From Bagarius yarrelli (lineage: Eukaryota; Chordata; Actinopteri; Siluriformes; Sisoridae), in assembly GCA_005784505.1 (NCBI GenBank), contig VCAZ01000001.1:4387597-4451596 (forward strand): 64,000 nt of DNA, read 5' to 3'. The position numbers and the translations under genes are program-made. Shown here piece after piece: positions 23,557-35,002 of the stretch; positions within the stretch are counted from its first letter, which is position 1; every line of letters begins with the position of its first letter. The notes beneath the pieces were generated by a model. It was given only the letters and a program-made list of their open reading frames with translations, did no database searches and had not been told where the DNA came from.

Positions 23557-24523
23557 AGTGCTTTGAAAAAGTATTCATGCCCTTTGAACTTTTTCACATT
23601 TTGTCACCTACAACCACAAACTTCACTTGCCATAAGAAAACAATCAATTGCCTTTAGAAATCACCTAATTAGTTAATAGAGTCCACCTGTGTGTAATGTA
23701 GTCTTAGTATAAATACACCTGTTCTGTGAAGGCCATTGCTAGAGAACACTAGTGAACAAACAGCATCATAAAGACCAAGGAACTCTCCAGACAGGCCAGG
23801 GATACATTTATGGAAAAGTTTAAAGCAGAAGCGCTGTTTAAAAAAAATGGAAAGAGTATGCCACAACTGCAAACCTACCAAGACATGGCCGTCCACTTAA
23901 ACTGACAGACTGAGGAAAGAGAGCAGAGAAGCAGCCAATACTTTTTTACCTAAATGCAAAGCGCTATGTCTGGCAGAGGAGTAACACTGCTTATCACCCT
24001 GAACACACCATACCCACTGTAAAACATGGTGGTGGCAGCATGATGCTGTCGGGGTGCTTTTCATTAGCAGGGACAGGGAAGCTTGTTAGAGTTAATGGAA
24101 AAATAGATGGAGGGCAATCCTGGAAAAAAACCTGTTGGGGGCTGCAAAAGACTTAAGACTGGGAAAGAGATTTACCTTACAGCAAGCAATGACCCTAAAC
24201 ATACATATTCATGTGTTAAAACGGTCCAGTCAAAGTCCAGACCTAAATCCCACTGTGCATCTGTGGCAAGATTTGAAAATTGCTGTTCACAGACGCTCCC
24301 CATCCAATCTGGCTGAGCTTGAGCTATTTTGCAAAGAAGAATGGGCAAAAATTTCAGTCTCTAGAGTGCAAAGCTGGTAGAGACATACCCATACCTATTT
24401 CCATTCTACTTCACAATTACGTGCTACTTTGTGTTGGTCTAGTACATAAACGCTCAATAAAATACCTCTAAGTTTGTGGTTGTAAGGTGACAAAATGTTC
24501 AAGGGGTATGAATAATTTTTCAA
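23557..24523 (+). mobile_element. Tc1/mariner-like element, internally deleted
   Basis: The left end (GAAAAAGTATTCATGCCCTT, CACATTTTGTCACCTACAAC) and the right end (reverse complement of GTTGTAAGGTGACAAAATG with GGGGTATGAATAATTTTTC) are inverted repeats. Internal blocks GGTGGTGGCAGCATGATGCT and AGTCCAGACCTAAATCCCAC are typical Tc1 transposase sequence. At about 970 bp and with frameshifts it is shorter than complete elements and cannot encode transposase. Confidence 0.8.
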
Positions 24524-24790
24524 GGAAATCAGGTCCGACATTTCCTGCACTTTTGGTTCTGCAGCAATGAATTTGTCATTTTAAACAGGCTGAAAAAAAC
24601 ATCACAAGAAAACTAAAAGTATAACAACAAATCCATAAACACACAGCATAACCCATCATGTTACATAACAATAAAAAAATAATAAAATACTCTTAAACAG
24701 ATATTAACCACAAGGATACATATGCGTCCGCCCGGGTACATATTAGCCAGTTCGTAATATATCACAGCACAACACAACACTGTATTCCAA
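24524..24790 (+). repeat. Local duplication unit, copy 3 (second half)
   Basis: It resumes the duplicated unit directly after the Tc1-like element with TCCTGCACTTTTGGTTCTGC, and ends with TATATCACAGCACAACACAA as in copy 2. The transposon and a deletion therefore replaced the first half of this unit. Confidence 0.6.
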
Positions 24791-25490
24791 ATTCTCTCCA
24801 AAACGCGAATAGTTGAAAGTTTCTTTATGTTTGATTGCATTTCGAAACCACCTAAATGAAATACAGCAACACTTTGTCGATCTTGTGTTCATTTGGGCTT
24901 TAACTCAAGCATCCCCATCTTTCTTTTTTCCTTCACACGCTCCTGTGCAGATCATACAGATAAAGCGTATTCAGCATAATCACACTTTTTTTTAAGAGGA
25001 AGGGAAAGCGACAGATTGTTAACAAACACATTGTTAACAAAGCTGTTTATGCACTGCAGGTGAAGCAACTAATCAAAACACTTGTTTTGTTATTTGTTAA
25101 TCTTTTGCCTAATCTCAACATTAGCACTAATATTTCATCACTGTTAAAGCGTCCGACTGTGGACTGATTACAGCTATGGCACCCCGTCAGGCATCGATTC
25201 TGGGTTTTATAGAACTGTTTTACTGTATATTTTTAAACAATAGTTAGCAAAGATTTCTGCATAACGGTTCACTTAAGGTATTGACCCGCAATCCTGCCTC
25301 AGCACTGCCGAGCTGCCCCCTGGCTACCCATAATAACCCCCTGCTGTTGAGTCCTACCTTGACAACATCGTCCTGCTCTAGGAACATCGATATCAGTTAG
25401 CTGCCTCTGTGATATTTCACCTGGGAATGCTGAGAGAAGCAAAGACCTTATGACCCCAATCCTGCTTTACTGCCCAGGATAACGGTATAG
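24791..25490. other. Intergenic DNA without recognised genes
   Basis: The composition is mixed and no frame resembles a known protein. Confidence 0.35.
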
Positions 25491-25497
25491 TAATGAA

Positions 25498-25553
25498 CAC
25501 CCCCACCACCACCACCACCACCACCTCTCTCTCTCTCACACACACACACAGAC
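25498..25553. repeat. Compound microsatellite (CCA)n(CT)n(CA)n
   Basis: Short runs of CCACCA, CTCTCT and CACACA are joined. Overlapping poly-Thr and poly-Val frames are artefacts. Confidence 0.9.
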
Positions 25554-25917
25554 AACCAACACCCACCTGCCTGAAGCAATGTACAAACAGAGCAATAAGC
25601 TGCAAGATGCTGCTTCTGTATATTGCATTCGCATACCGAAGAACAGAGAGTGTGTCCTCGGAACAAAAGAGAAAAGGCCTGACTGTTCGAGCGTGTTATA
25701 GACTCCTTTTTCTACCTCAGATACCTCGTATTAGCGGTCGAGGACAAAGGCATCATAAAACACGGACGGGAACCTTTCAATAAGAAAACTGATTTTAAAA
25801 AAACAAGAACATTAACGTGGCAGTCAAAATCTGCGCATTTCGATTCAAACATAATACGAGCACAAACAGAAAAAATCATTTTCAATCACATGTACTGTAC
25901 ATACTAACATCAGAAAT

Positions 25918-26062
25918 TCTTTATCCAGAGCAACTTACATTTATCTCTCCTTTTTTAAATAAAAATGAGCAATTAGGGGCCAGCAAGGGCAGCTTGGTGA
26001 TGCTGAGAATCAAACCTTGATCTTCCAACAGCATAACCACTGCGCTACCACTTCCCCATGTT
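25918..26062 (-). repeat. Family B SINE, degraded minus copy
   Basis: CTTTATCCAGAGCAACTTAC, GAGCAATTAGGGGCC and AACCACTGCGCTACCACTTC match the reversed tail, body and head. Confidence 0.7.
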
Positions 26063-26113
26063 ATGTCATTTTGTGCTAAACAAGAACAAGGTGAATGAAA
26101 TATATTAAGTTTA

Positions 26114-26283
26114 TACATTTACAGCATTTGGTGGACACGTTTCTTTGGTGCAACTTACATTTATCTTATTTCTTTGTCAGTTTAGGGTTAAGAGCCTAGC
26201 AAAGGGACCCAGTATTGGCAGAAAACATTAAATCGCAACTGATGTCTTCCTAAACAGCAGTCCAACACTAAGCTACCACCACT
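26114..26283 (-). repeat. Family B SINE, degraded minus copy
   Basis: TTTACAGCATTTGGTGGACA and the following body and head are recognisable but diverged. It lies 50 bp from the previous copy in the same orientation. Confidence 0.6.
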
Positions 26284-27562
26284 ACAAATATCCTTAAGGA
26301 GATCTATTATCGATTGTTTTATCCATTAAGGCTGTACTTTGGATTATATTTCTATGCGGTTAAAGATGGAAATGATTTTTGATCTCCTTGTATTAAGTCT
26401 ATGCATTTATTTTTGTTGCAATGTACGTGAGTAGATGTATAAGTTGTATTTTCTACATCAAATCTATGGAATGGTTTATATCGCTATGCATCAAAATAAT
26501 ACATGACATAATAAAACATTTTATGGTTGCACTTCCACAAAGAATGACCTATGACCAGGGAAGCATTCAAGCGTGCTATACTGTGAACAGGAAACGAAGG
26601 TTCAAAGAAAGTGAACGCTGTGTTGCTTAGGCAGCGGATCTAGGAAATATCCGTGTTTCATGTTTCAAATCTAGGAACGTTGGGCAAACTTGCGTCAAAC
26701 TCACTCGAGAGTCTGTCGTGTTATATAAAAATGGGCACAAAATCAATACACACAATTCCACTAGGAGAGAACACAGGTTGTTGAAACCTGATGTAAAAGC
26801 ACAAAGCAAATACTCTAACCTTGAAACAAGTAGAGCGCTACAACCGACTAACATCTTTCTATTCATTTCCGCTTGTAATATAATAAAGAAATATGTAAAC
26901 GGGTACAGATTTTAGAACACACAGCCTCCGGGCAAATGTTTGCATGACATAAATGGAAAAAATAGAAATAATCAAATCATCAATAAATTGAATGCAATGT
27001 TAACAACCGCCATTATTTACCATAATAACATCTTATTTAAAACAAAGACCAACTAAAAAATTTGAGATGATACTTCAGAACTGGAAATAGTTCTCTAGAC
27101 AAGATGCATAGAATCTTATGATCCGTCATGTTTTATTGTTATGCAAAGTGCTCTTTTAATGGTTCCTAGTTTTATCTTTCTATAAGTGCTCTATTTTTTT
27201 GGAGAACAAAATTGTCTTAATATAGACATGTATGATTCAGTGGCTACAGCTGAACTACTTTTCATTAAACCTTTTTGTTGAATTTTGTTAGCAGTCAAAA
27301 AAAAAGTGTGATGCAAAAATAAAATTTATAAAAAAAAAAAAAAAAAAAAAAGAAGAAGAAGAAAAAAGGAAACACTATTTCATATAACTGTAAGCAACAA
27401 ATAAAAAAATTAGGCGCCTGTCATTTTTTCTACTGGATAATTTTTGGAAATTTGGCTGGTACATTTTGTAAGAAATGTGGTTGATGGACTCGCTTGTGTT
27501 TTTTTTTGTACATAAACTCTAAAATGTCTCTGTTTTAATTAAAAAAAAAAGTTATTACTTAC
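26284..27562. other. AT-rich intergenic DNA
   Basis: It holds a poly(A) and (GAA)n run at 27329-27366 and no supportable gene. Confidence 0.35.
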
Positions 27563-27738
27563 TAATTACAGCATTTTGTCAGACATCCTTATCCAGAGCG
27601 ACTTACATTTATACAACTGAACAATTAGGGGTTGAGTACCTTGCTCAGGGGCCCAGCAGTGGTGGCTTGGTGGAGCAGGGAGTCAAACCCACAACCTTCA
27701 GGTTAGTAGTCCAACAACTAAACCATGAGCCACCACAA
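27563..27738 (-). repeat. Family B SINE, minus copy
   Basis: The tail ATTTTGTCAGACATCCTTAT, body TTGCTCAGGGGCCCAGCAGT and head (AGTAGTCCAACAACTAAACC) make a nearly full copy. It is the last SINE before the gpr85 3' region. Confidence 0.8.
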
Positions 27739-28479
27739 TTGTATGTCTAGTTTAGCTTTTTAAATTATTTGGAAACGGAAAACTGGATGTTTATTGACAC
27801 TGTCAGTAAGAAGATATAAAGATCTGAAATAGAAAATATCAATTAAAAAATTGTAATTAAAATCAGGGTTTGCCAAGACAAATGCAGAAATCTATCCAAA
27901 CAAATAACTGCAGCATTTCTCATTGTCTAGATGAATTATTCATGGTTTCCCTCTCTAACTATGGTGTAATAGGTGTGTGGGCCACACTTTTCTTACAGAG
28001 GAGCCTTTTAGGCAACAGTAATAGTGCTGCATTAAAAGAAAAGATGATATTTGCCAAAAATGGCTTTTTAGTTAAGCTGACACTGAGATTGCATAGCAAT
28101 TGTCGTGTACATTTGACAGAAATAGGACCACAAACTGAATAAAAATAGGGATACCACAATCCAGGATATAGACAATTATAGAATAACAGGACCAAAATAA
28201 AAAAAAACCCAACAAAATAAGATTGGACCAATGGTTAAAGCAACTATTTAAAAAATATATATCCATAAAGACTTTGTTAATGTATAACGGAAGGAGAATT
28301 CTGTACCAGAACTTCCTCATAATTAACTATTACATACTATAAAACTAAACCTACAAATTATTATTATCTGTCTGGGAAAAAATTAAGCTTTTGTCACTTT
28401 GGCTTTCGTTGAAAAAAAAAAACCCCAAACAAATTGTGAACTCAGTTAAACTGGCTGATTTTCAATCAGAAAAAAAGTT
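27739..28479. other. AT-rich DNA downstream of gpr85
   Basis: Short overlapping frames (up to 90 codons) on both strands have no known relative. It may include distal 3' sequence of gpr85 if an alternative poly(A) site is used. Confidence 0.3.
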
Positions 28480-30096
28480 CACATTTTGCAAAATGTAAAA
28501 TTTTATTTTCAAAAATGTAAGCAACAGATTACACAGTTAACTTCCAGCAAATGCAATCCTAACTTAAAACAGTACTCACATCCGGGACTCTAAAATGAAA
28601 GACTCACAAGCTTACACACTATTTATCTATAATATACAAAAAAAAATTACATAATAAATATTAAAATGGCCACAAGAGAAAAAAGTTCATCAAAACAATC
28701 AATAAAGAGCAAATGTTGGGTATAAACAAGACACTGTGCCTTAAATACAATTTTTTTTGTTGTTGTCGTCGTTGTTTTACATTACATTTTTTACAAATTG
28801 TGCAAGATTTTATTCTAAGGCTCTGGTCTTGACGTGACAGCTGTCCAGTTTACACGCTAACACGAACGCAAGCGCTTCTCTGTTTTCCTGCACTCTGCGC
28901 ACTCAGTGACGTGTGGACGTGCAGCAAAAAACTGCCTCAGGAGAAGAAATGGGGCGTCGGGTGCATTTCCAGTGTCTATGCTTATAAAAGTGGATATGCT
29001 TCTCTAATGAACATGCATTTTTACTTCGGCGTGAAAAAGCTCCTAGTTGGAGGCATTACTTAGGAGCACATTTAAAAATGGGAACAAAAATAACAAACAT
29101 CAGAACCATTAAGGCAAGAACATCTGGAGTGGTATCAGCAACACTCTAATAATGTCAGTAGCTGGGTAACATGGATATGAAACACTGAACCGGTTTTCCA
29201 TGTTCATTTTAGCACGAGGTTCTTAAAAACAACTTTTAAAACCCAAAAAATTGGTTAAAGACTATTAGAAACCGAGATAAGAAAAAAAATTCTGCCAGAC
29301 GAGGACATACTGCATGGATCATAAAACTACAGGAAATAATTTAATGTTGCAATTGGAAAACCACACATCAGTAACCCTATTAGTCCCAGAACCCTCCCTA
29401 TCCACCCCCGAAAAACAGGAAAAAAAAGATATCACTTACATTTAAACCAATTTTAATCCTCCTGTGAAGGTGTATTCCAATAGAGTTTGTCACCTCACAT
29501 GTTTTCTTTACTTACAGTAAATGAGTAGTCTGTTGCAAAAGTAAGCAGTCACATGTCAGTTTGGGGGGAAAAAAATTAGACATCATTGCAATGTAAATCA
29601 GAAAAAAAAAAGCATCTGTATCATTTTTCTTTTTTTTAGCTTAGTGCAACTTTTAAATGCAAAACCATTCCAGTGAATCTGTCATGTACAACGAGAGTCT
29701 TCAAATTATCCAAAGTGAACGCGTACGTCGGTTATTAAAAATCACATTTTAATTCCGTGTTTTCTTTTCCTTCTTCCATTCCTTTTTTATTCTTTTTTTT
29801 TTTGCTTCAACATGGCATTTCCATAGCAGTTGTTTACTAGAACATAAACACAGGAGGGGTTCCTTCACTCCCTGATTATTTTATTCCCTTCAAGCTTTAC
29901 ATATCCAACGCTGATTCACATAGAAAGGTGTGTATGATTGACAGTTTGATACCAGGCCTACAGGGTGAGGGCAGGGCCGTGTACAGGGGTCATACTGAAG
30001 AAGATATGGATAAAGGAGCGCTATACAACAAGGACGTACCCCTGACCGTCCAGGGAGAGGCAAAAAATTTACCCAAGACCCAAAAAAATCTAGCGC
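28480..30096 (-). other. gpr85: Probable 3' UTR of gpr85
   Basis: This directly follows the stop codon and is free of SINEs, unlike the DNA beyond it. Several AATAAA signals occur on the minus strand, including those at 28502-28507 and near 28808. The first of these gives a 3' UTR of about 1.6 kb. The end point is inferred; long conserved 3' UTRs are known for this gene in vertebrates. Confidence 0.45.
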
Positions 30097-31212
30097 TCAT
30101 ATAACACAGTAGGGTTCCCTGGGTAATCTGGACTTTCTGCAATAAAGGAGCGTGGTACTGAAGCAACGTCTGAGCTCGCGGTTGGAAAAGATGCAGATGA
30201 AGGGATTGACGGCAGCCTGGGCAAAACTCATCCATACAGCTGCCGTAAGATAACCTCCTGGCACAGCGGGACCACGGGCAAACACTCTCCAATAGCATGC
30301 CACTAGGTAGGGACCCCACAGACTAAGGAAGAAGAAAGTCATGACGTAAAACATTCTGCTAATCCTCTTCTCAGTCTTAAACTCATCCAACACCAGAAGG
30401 CGCCTCCGGCCTGCTGCGTTGCCGTTCTGCCGGATACCCAGTAAGGTTGGGGGAGTCGGGCCTCGACCGAAACCAGCCAGCCAGTTTGCTGCTGCTTGCC
30501 CGCTAGCCCCGGGGCCGTGGAAGGTCCAGTTTTGGCTGACAGCAGGCACGAACTGGACCGGTTTCATTTTGCGCCGGTCGTGAACGAAAAATATGAGCTT
30601 GAGGTAGACAAGCTGGGTAGCCAAAAGGATCAAAGCCAGCAGCAGCATGAAACCCAGTGAATCATTGGCGCGGAATGAGCGGTGCTGAAACGTGCACTGG
30701 TCCTCCTCGCGGATGAACGAGTATGTACCCACATCCAGCACAGGCGGAAAAGCCATGGCCACTGACAGCGTCCACACCATGCACACCACAGCCAAGCACG
30801 TCCACAGGGTCAGCCGCTTGGTATAGAAGCGGTGGTGTGCGATAGCTAGGTAGCGCGTCACGCTGACACAGAACAGCATGAAGGCTGTGTGGAAACAAGA
30901 GAGCACACCCAGGAAGGCAATCACTTTGCACGTAAGGGTGCCGTACGTCCACGCTGAGCCGTTCTTCACCGAGGTGAATACAAAGGGGAAGCAGATGGCT
31001 GAGCGCAGGATGTCTGAGGCGCACAGGTCCAACAAAAAGTAGTAAGGTGCACGATGAAGGCTCTTGTCTTTGACCAGAAGAATCGAAATCAGGAGGTTTC
31101 CCACAACGCCGACGCCGATAATAAAGCCCAAGGAGGTTAGTTTGAGGAACGTGGCCAGGGGAGAGACATTCTGCAAGATGTTTTGGTCCCCTGCATGGCT
31201 ATAGTTCGCCAT
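30097..31212 (-). CDS. gpr85: GPR85 / SREB2, orphan class A G-protein-coupled receptor
   Basis: The product is a 371-residue seven-helix receptor of the SREB family (GPR27, GPR85, GPR173), whose members are orphan receptors conserved in vertebrate brain. I chose ATG 31212 because the protein then starts MANYSH as in human GPR85 (370 residues by memory); the open frame upstream adds 21 non-conserved codons. Visible features are N-glycosylation sites at N3, N15 and N84, TM1 about 25-47, Cys95 and Cys173 for the TM3-ECL2 disulfide, and a C-terminus ending PREPYCVI. The family's unusual motifs are kept: TRY (119-121) instead of DRY, LWGP (298-301) in TM6 and NPFIC (336-340) instead of NPxxY. A long third loop (about 212-285) carries QNWTFHGPGASGQAAANW. 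The coding region is a single exon without frameshift. GPR173 is less likely, since its N-terminus and loops differ. Confidence 0.97.
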   Translation of the reverse strand: MANYSHAGDQNILQNVSPLATFLKLTSLGFIIGVGVVGNLLISILLVKDKSLHRAPYYFLLDLCASDILRSAICFPFVFTSVKNGSAWTYGTLTCKVIAFLGVLSCFHTAFMLFCVSVTRYLAIAHHRFYTKRLTLWTCLAVVCMVWTLSVAMAFPPVLDVGTYSFIREEDQCTFQHRSFRANDSLGFMLLLALILLATQLVYLKLIFFVHDRRKMKPVQFVPAVSQNWTFHGPGASGQAAANWLAGFGRGPTPPTLLGIRQNGNAAGRRRLLVLDEFKTEKRISRMFYVMTFFFLSLWGPYLVACYWRVFARGPAVPGGYLTAAVWMSFAQAAVNPFICIFSNRELRRCFSTTLLYCRKSRLPREPYCVI

Positions 31213-31374
31213 AGATGGAGGAGGGATCATAAAGATGATTAAAGCTTCAAGCCAAGTATCATGATCTGGATGCAAGGAGAAGACATAGATCCATTCGGCG
31301 TTCTTTGAAGCAGATTCCAGCCGTGCTTTCTGCCTCTCTTTTAAGGCATCCTTTGTTCCTTTGTCTCATCACAC
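31213..31374 (-). other. gpr85: gpr85 5' UTR part of the coding exon, with splice acceptor
   Basis: On the minus strand a T-rich tract (GGGATTTTTTTTTAG) ends at 31375 and the exon begins GTGTGATGAG at 31374, a textbook 3' splice site. It leaves 162 nt of leader before the ATG. The leader contains an in-frame upstream ATG (31275) that merely extends the frame N-terminally. Confidence 0.6.
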
Positions 31375-31890
31375 CTAAAAAAAAATCCCAGAGAAATACG
31401 ATCCACCCATCAGGATTAGCCAACATTAAACAAACAAGCTGCTTTATATGCCATTGCTCCCTCTATGTTAGGTTCAGAGAACGACATAATGTCTTTTTAG
31501 TTGTTTTTTTTTTCTCTAAAATGTTACATTTCAGCTGTAACGGTATGCAGCTAGTGTAACATAGCAACATAGTCGTTATTACTACTAAAGAATTCCTTTA
31601 TTACGATTATACGCACCATTGATCTGAAAAATATTTATATAGATGATGGGTTAGAATAAAAAAAAAAAGACACCTAAAAAGACAAAAGACTTTAAGTGGT
31701 CGCCGTTTTGGCGCAGATGAAGTGAAACATTTATAGAAATGCAGCAGAAAAGCTGTTGCTCCCACCCAGGGACTCTGCAGAATCGGTGTCTAGTCTCTAT
31801 TTAACAGAAAACAATCTCCTTTCAAGTGTCGGCAAAACTAGCTAACAGGGCTAACCTAGTGCTAACAGCCCTGGCTGTCAGCTGGAACTA

Positions 31891-31924
<34 letters not shown>

Positions 31925-32470
31925 TGAGTAGTAATAACAACAAATCGCATCCGACTATAAAACGGATAATGGTGCACTACAGCCTCCTGTCACCCAGTCT
32001 GCATATGGGTTAGTGGTAGAAAAAAAAATATAAGAGAACATTCTGTATTTTTTTTTTTTTTACTTGATCGTGTACTAAAAAAAAAGATAATAAATGTGTG
32101 TTCCAAACCTTTATATTTAGATAACTAATTTGGTGGTTATGGAACGATAGGAATAACCCTAGATTAAAATAATAATGTGTTTCCATTATGGAAGCAGCAG
32201 CAGAGACCCGTTCGGGTCGTTTTTTGTGCGCTCTAGAATCATTTTATTCTGTTCACAAAATCACAGTCTTTCTATTTGGATATAAGATGGGTTGAAATTA
32301 GGTTTTACATCACGGGGTGTCATATATTATTTCCCGTCGAGTGAATCTCAATCAGAAGCGTATCGTCCATTAGATAAAGCAGTTTGTAACTAAAGCCGCT
32401 AAATGAATCGATGCTTTTCGCAACCGCATGTGAACCGCAGACGACAACAAATATATTCATTAAAACATAC
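31375..32470 (-). other. gpr85: gpr85 intron in the 5' UTR
   Basis: Its donor on the minus strand is AACAG|GTATGT (first intron base 32470) and its acceptor is at 31375-31376, giving an intron of 1,096 bp. It holds an (AAT)n run at 31891-31922 and no SINE. A non-coding first exon spliced to a single coding exon fits the known GPR85 gene structure. Confidence 0.55.
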
Positions 32471-32605
32471 CTGTTGATTTTTCTCCCCCTGCTTCCCGTG
32501 TGTTATTTACATGTTAGATTCCTCTTCGCCGTTTTAAAAAAGGGCTTGGTTTTGTCGTCTGCCCCTATTCCCCCGACTGTGAATATACAGTAAACGGTGC
32601 AGACG
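32471..32605 (-). other. gpr85: gpr85 non-coding exon 1 (5' boundary approximate)
   Basis: The exon ends at the consensus donor after base 32471. Its start is not visible directly; I place it near the CpG-rich NRF1 motif. It has no convincing coding potential. Confidence 0.5.
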
Positions 32606-32710
32606 GCGCATGCGCACTGGAGCTCTTCGTGATCCGGAGCCGCGTCTGGTCTCCGGTTGCAGCAGCAGCAGCAGAAGCGCCGTCTCCATTGGCAACATCT
32701 GCACAATGGG
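32600..32710 (-). promoter_or_regulatory. gpr85: gpr85 CpG-rich promoter with perfect NRF1 site
   Basis: The palindrome GCGCATGCGC (32606-32615) is a consensus NRF1 site. Further upstream for a minus-strand gene come a CAG-repeat stretch (32657-32672) and GTTGCCAATGG, an inverted CCAAT box, near 32687-32697. CpG density here is much higher than in the flanks. A housekeeping or neural CpG promoter driving gpr85 leftward is the simplest reading. Confidence 0.6.
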
Positions 32711-32849
32711 GGGCAGCATCACTGGTCCATTTCTCTTATTCTTAGGACAAAGGATGTGCACAGCAATTTTAGATGATGAGTGGTTTGTAAATTGGGTTGT
32801 TTTCATTTAAGGTCTAAATAGGCAGTGTGAAGGATGAAATTTGGAAAAT

Positions 32850-33018
<169 letters not shown>

Positions 33019-33021
<3 letters not shown>

Positions 33022-33435
33022 CAGTGGTTCAAGACAGTGGTGAGACCAGCTATGATGTTTGGTTTAGAGACAGTGGTGAGACCAGCTATGATGTTTGGTT
33101 TAGAGACAGTGGCGCTGAGAAAGAAACAGAAGACAGAGTTGGAACTGAAGATGTTGAGGTTTTCTTTGGGAGCGACGAGGTTGGACAGGATTAGGAACAA
33201 GTTCATTAGAGGGACGGCTCGGTTAGATGTTTTGGGGAGAAAGATTAAAGCCAGATTGAGGTGGTTTGGACATGTACAAAGGAGGAATAGTAAATATATT
33301 GGTAGGCGGATTTAAGAAATGAAGCTACCAGGCAGAAGACAAAGAGGAAGACCAAAAAGGAGGTATATGAATAGGATAAACGAGGACATGAAGTTAGTGG
33401 GTGTTTCAGCCTGATTTGGGCGAGCCTCATCATCA
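33019..33435 (+). mobile_element. Non-LTR retrotransposon (RTE-like) fragment, 3' end of ORF2
   Basis: The plus frame 33037-33315 reads VRPAMMFGLET twice, then ELKMLRFSLGATRLDRIRN and ARLRWFGHVQRRNSKYIGRR, which is typical of the C-terminal tail of this LINE type. A 36-bp unit (33033-33068) is duplicated at 33069-33104, adding 12 residues in frame. It ends near CCTGATTTGGGCGAGCCTC, short of the usual 3' terminus. Related 3' ends lie at 43888 and 57225. Confidence 0.7.
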
Positions 33436-34150
33436 TGAGAAATTAGCTGAATATGACGACAAATGACATTTCATAGGCTGAGCATGAATAAAACTTTATT
33501 TGCTTTTTGAAAAAGCAAGGCACAAAGCAAGGTTACACTGTTTTCACTAACCATAACCCTTCTTAGCTATCAGAAGCACCATTAGAAGAGGATGCCGAAC
33601 CAATCACTGTCAACTTGTACCGTACAAACGTCTTACAAAAAGATGTCTGAAACTATCATTAGTGTCTGACTTAAATTACAATTAATGTGATGTTTGTTGT
33701 CAGAGGTTTTAGTTAGCAAATAGCACAGGGCATACTAATTTCCTTTTGAAAGGTCAGGGGTCAATTGCTGTCTGTGGTGTAAAATATATTTTCAATGAAT
33801 TTTAATTGAATTTTATTTGTATAGTTCCTCGGCTCCTCGAAATTGAGAAAAGGGGCAGGAACCTGGTGCCAGAAAACTGCTAGCTCAGGATCCTCGCAGC
33901 ATTGGGCTCTACTCACTGAAGGTCTACCAGGGCAGGCACAATCACAAAATACCTCGGGATGGGTATAAAAATGGAAACAGGTCGAAAGAAATTAGCTTTG
34001 CTGCTGTTTATAATATTAGCAGGTACTAGCTGATTATGTGTCTTTAATCAGATGTACTAAAGCATAATATAATGGGATGTTTTGAGGATGTGCTGAGGAG
34101 ATATGTGTGTATGATGTGCATATATGACACAGAAAAGGACTGGCATGTGA
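33436..34150. other. Intergenic DNA with a degraded repeat
   Basis: 33790-33990 (AATTTTATTTGTATAGTTCC followed by GGGGCAGGAACCTGGTGCC) looks like an old interspersed repeat of teleosts. No gene is seen. Confidence 0.35.
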
Positions 34151-34152
34151 TG

Positions 34153-34190
<38 letters not shown>
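34151..34190. repeat. (GATA)n microsatellite
   Basis: About ten GATA units in a row. Confidence 0.95.
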
Positions 34191-34469
34191 ATGTCCTCTT
34201 GGATGGGCCGTAGCCATTCTAAGCAGGTCTGGCTATGCAAGACTACTGAACTGCTGACTGGCGATGACGTGCACATGTACAAGGTATTTCTCCCACATAA
34301 CCATTGAACCCAGGATTGGTTTCAGTTCCACTGCCAATATGACCAGGAAAAACAAGAAAATAAATGAGAAGTAATAAACGATACACATCCACTTTAAGCT
34401 ACATTTGTATGTAAGTCAATCATTAACCAATAAAAATAAATTTTAAAAATCTACCTGAAATGATGGAAC

Positions 34470-35002
34470 ACATTTTATTATTCATAGACTTTATTACAGA
34501 AAGTAAGCTTATCCAAAGAAAGCAATGATCTTATCAAGTGAAGTTCAGTATAGACATTTTAAGTGCAAAACAACAGTAGAAGCACGACTATCAGTGCTTA
34601 AAAACCTGAAGAATAATTTAAGGGCACATTTTTAAGGAATGAAAGAGGTTGTTTAATAGCAGGAGCGAAAAAAGAGGACAGGTTTTTTTTGTATAAGTAA
34701 GTACGCCATTGTACAACTAGTACAGAAAAGTCCAGATGTCGTACAGATGTGCTCGAATGCCATGAACTCTTGATGTGTCCACTGGAAGTGCATGGTGATT
34801 TTAAACAGCGTCATCTTTCTCCAGTTTAGTGCTGTAAAACGTTCAAAACTCGGACCCTGGAGTCGAGCCGCCTTCTCCATCCACTGCAGTAACAAGAGTC
34901 TTTTAACGCCACATATTTAGGACAGTGCGACCAGCTGGAGCGCATTTTGGGGATTCAGGAAGCGAAAAGCGGCATTTCCGGACCTCAGGCCTTCATTTCG
35001 TA
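34470..35002 (-). other. smim30: Probable 3' UTR of smim30
   Basis: It follows the stop codon. Two AATAAA signals occur on the minus strand (complements of 34490-34495 and 34474-34479), and the sequence beyond them becomes AT-rich intergenic DNA. That predicts a 3' UTR of about 0.5 kb. Confidence 0.5.

Noticed and set aside
29990..30319. 109-codon minus frame overlapping the end of gpr85
   Set aside because: It shadows the gpr85 coding frame and 3' UTR and lacks a family match. The same applies to 30662-31024.
31213..31275. Upstream ATG as the gpr85 start
   Set aside because: The 21 extra codons are not part of the conserved SREB2 N-terminus, which begins MANYSH.
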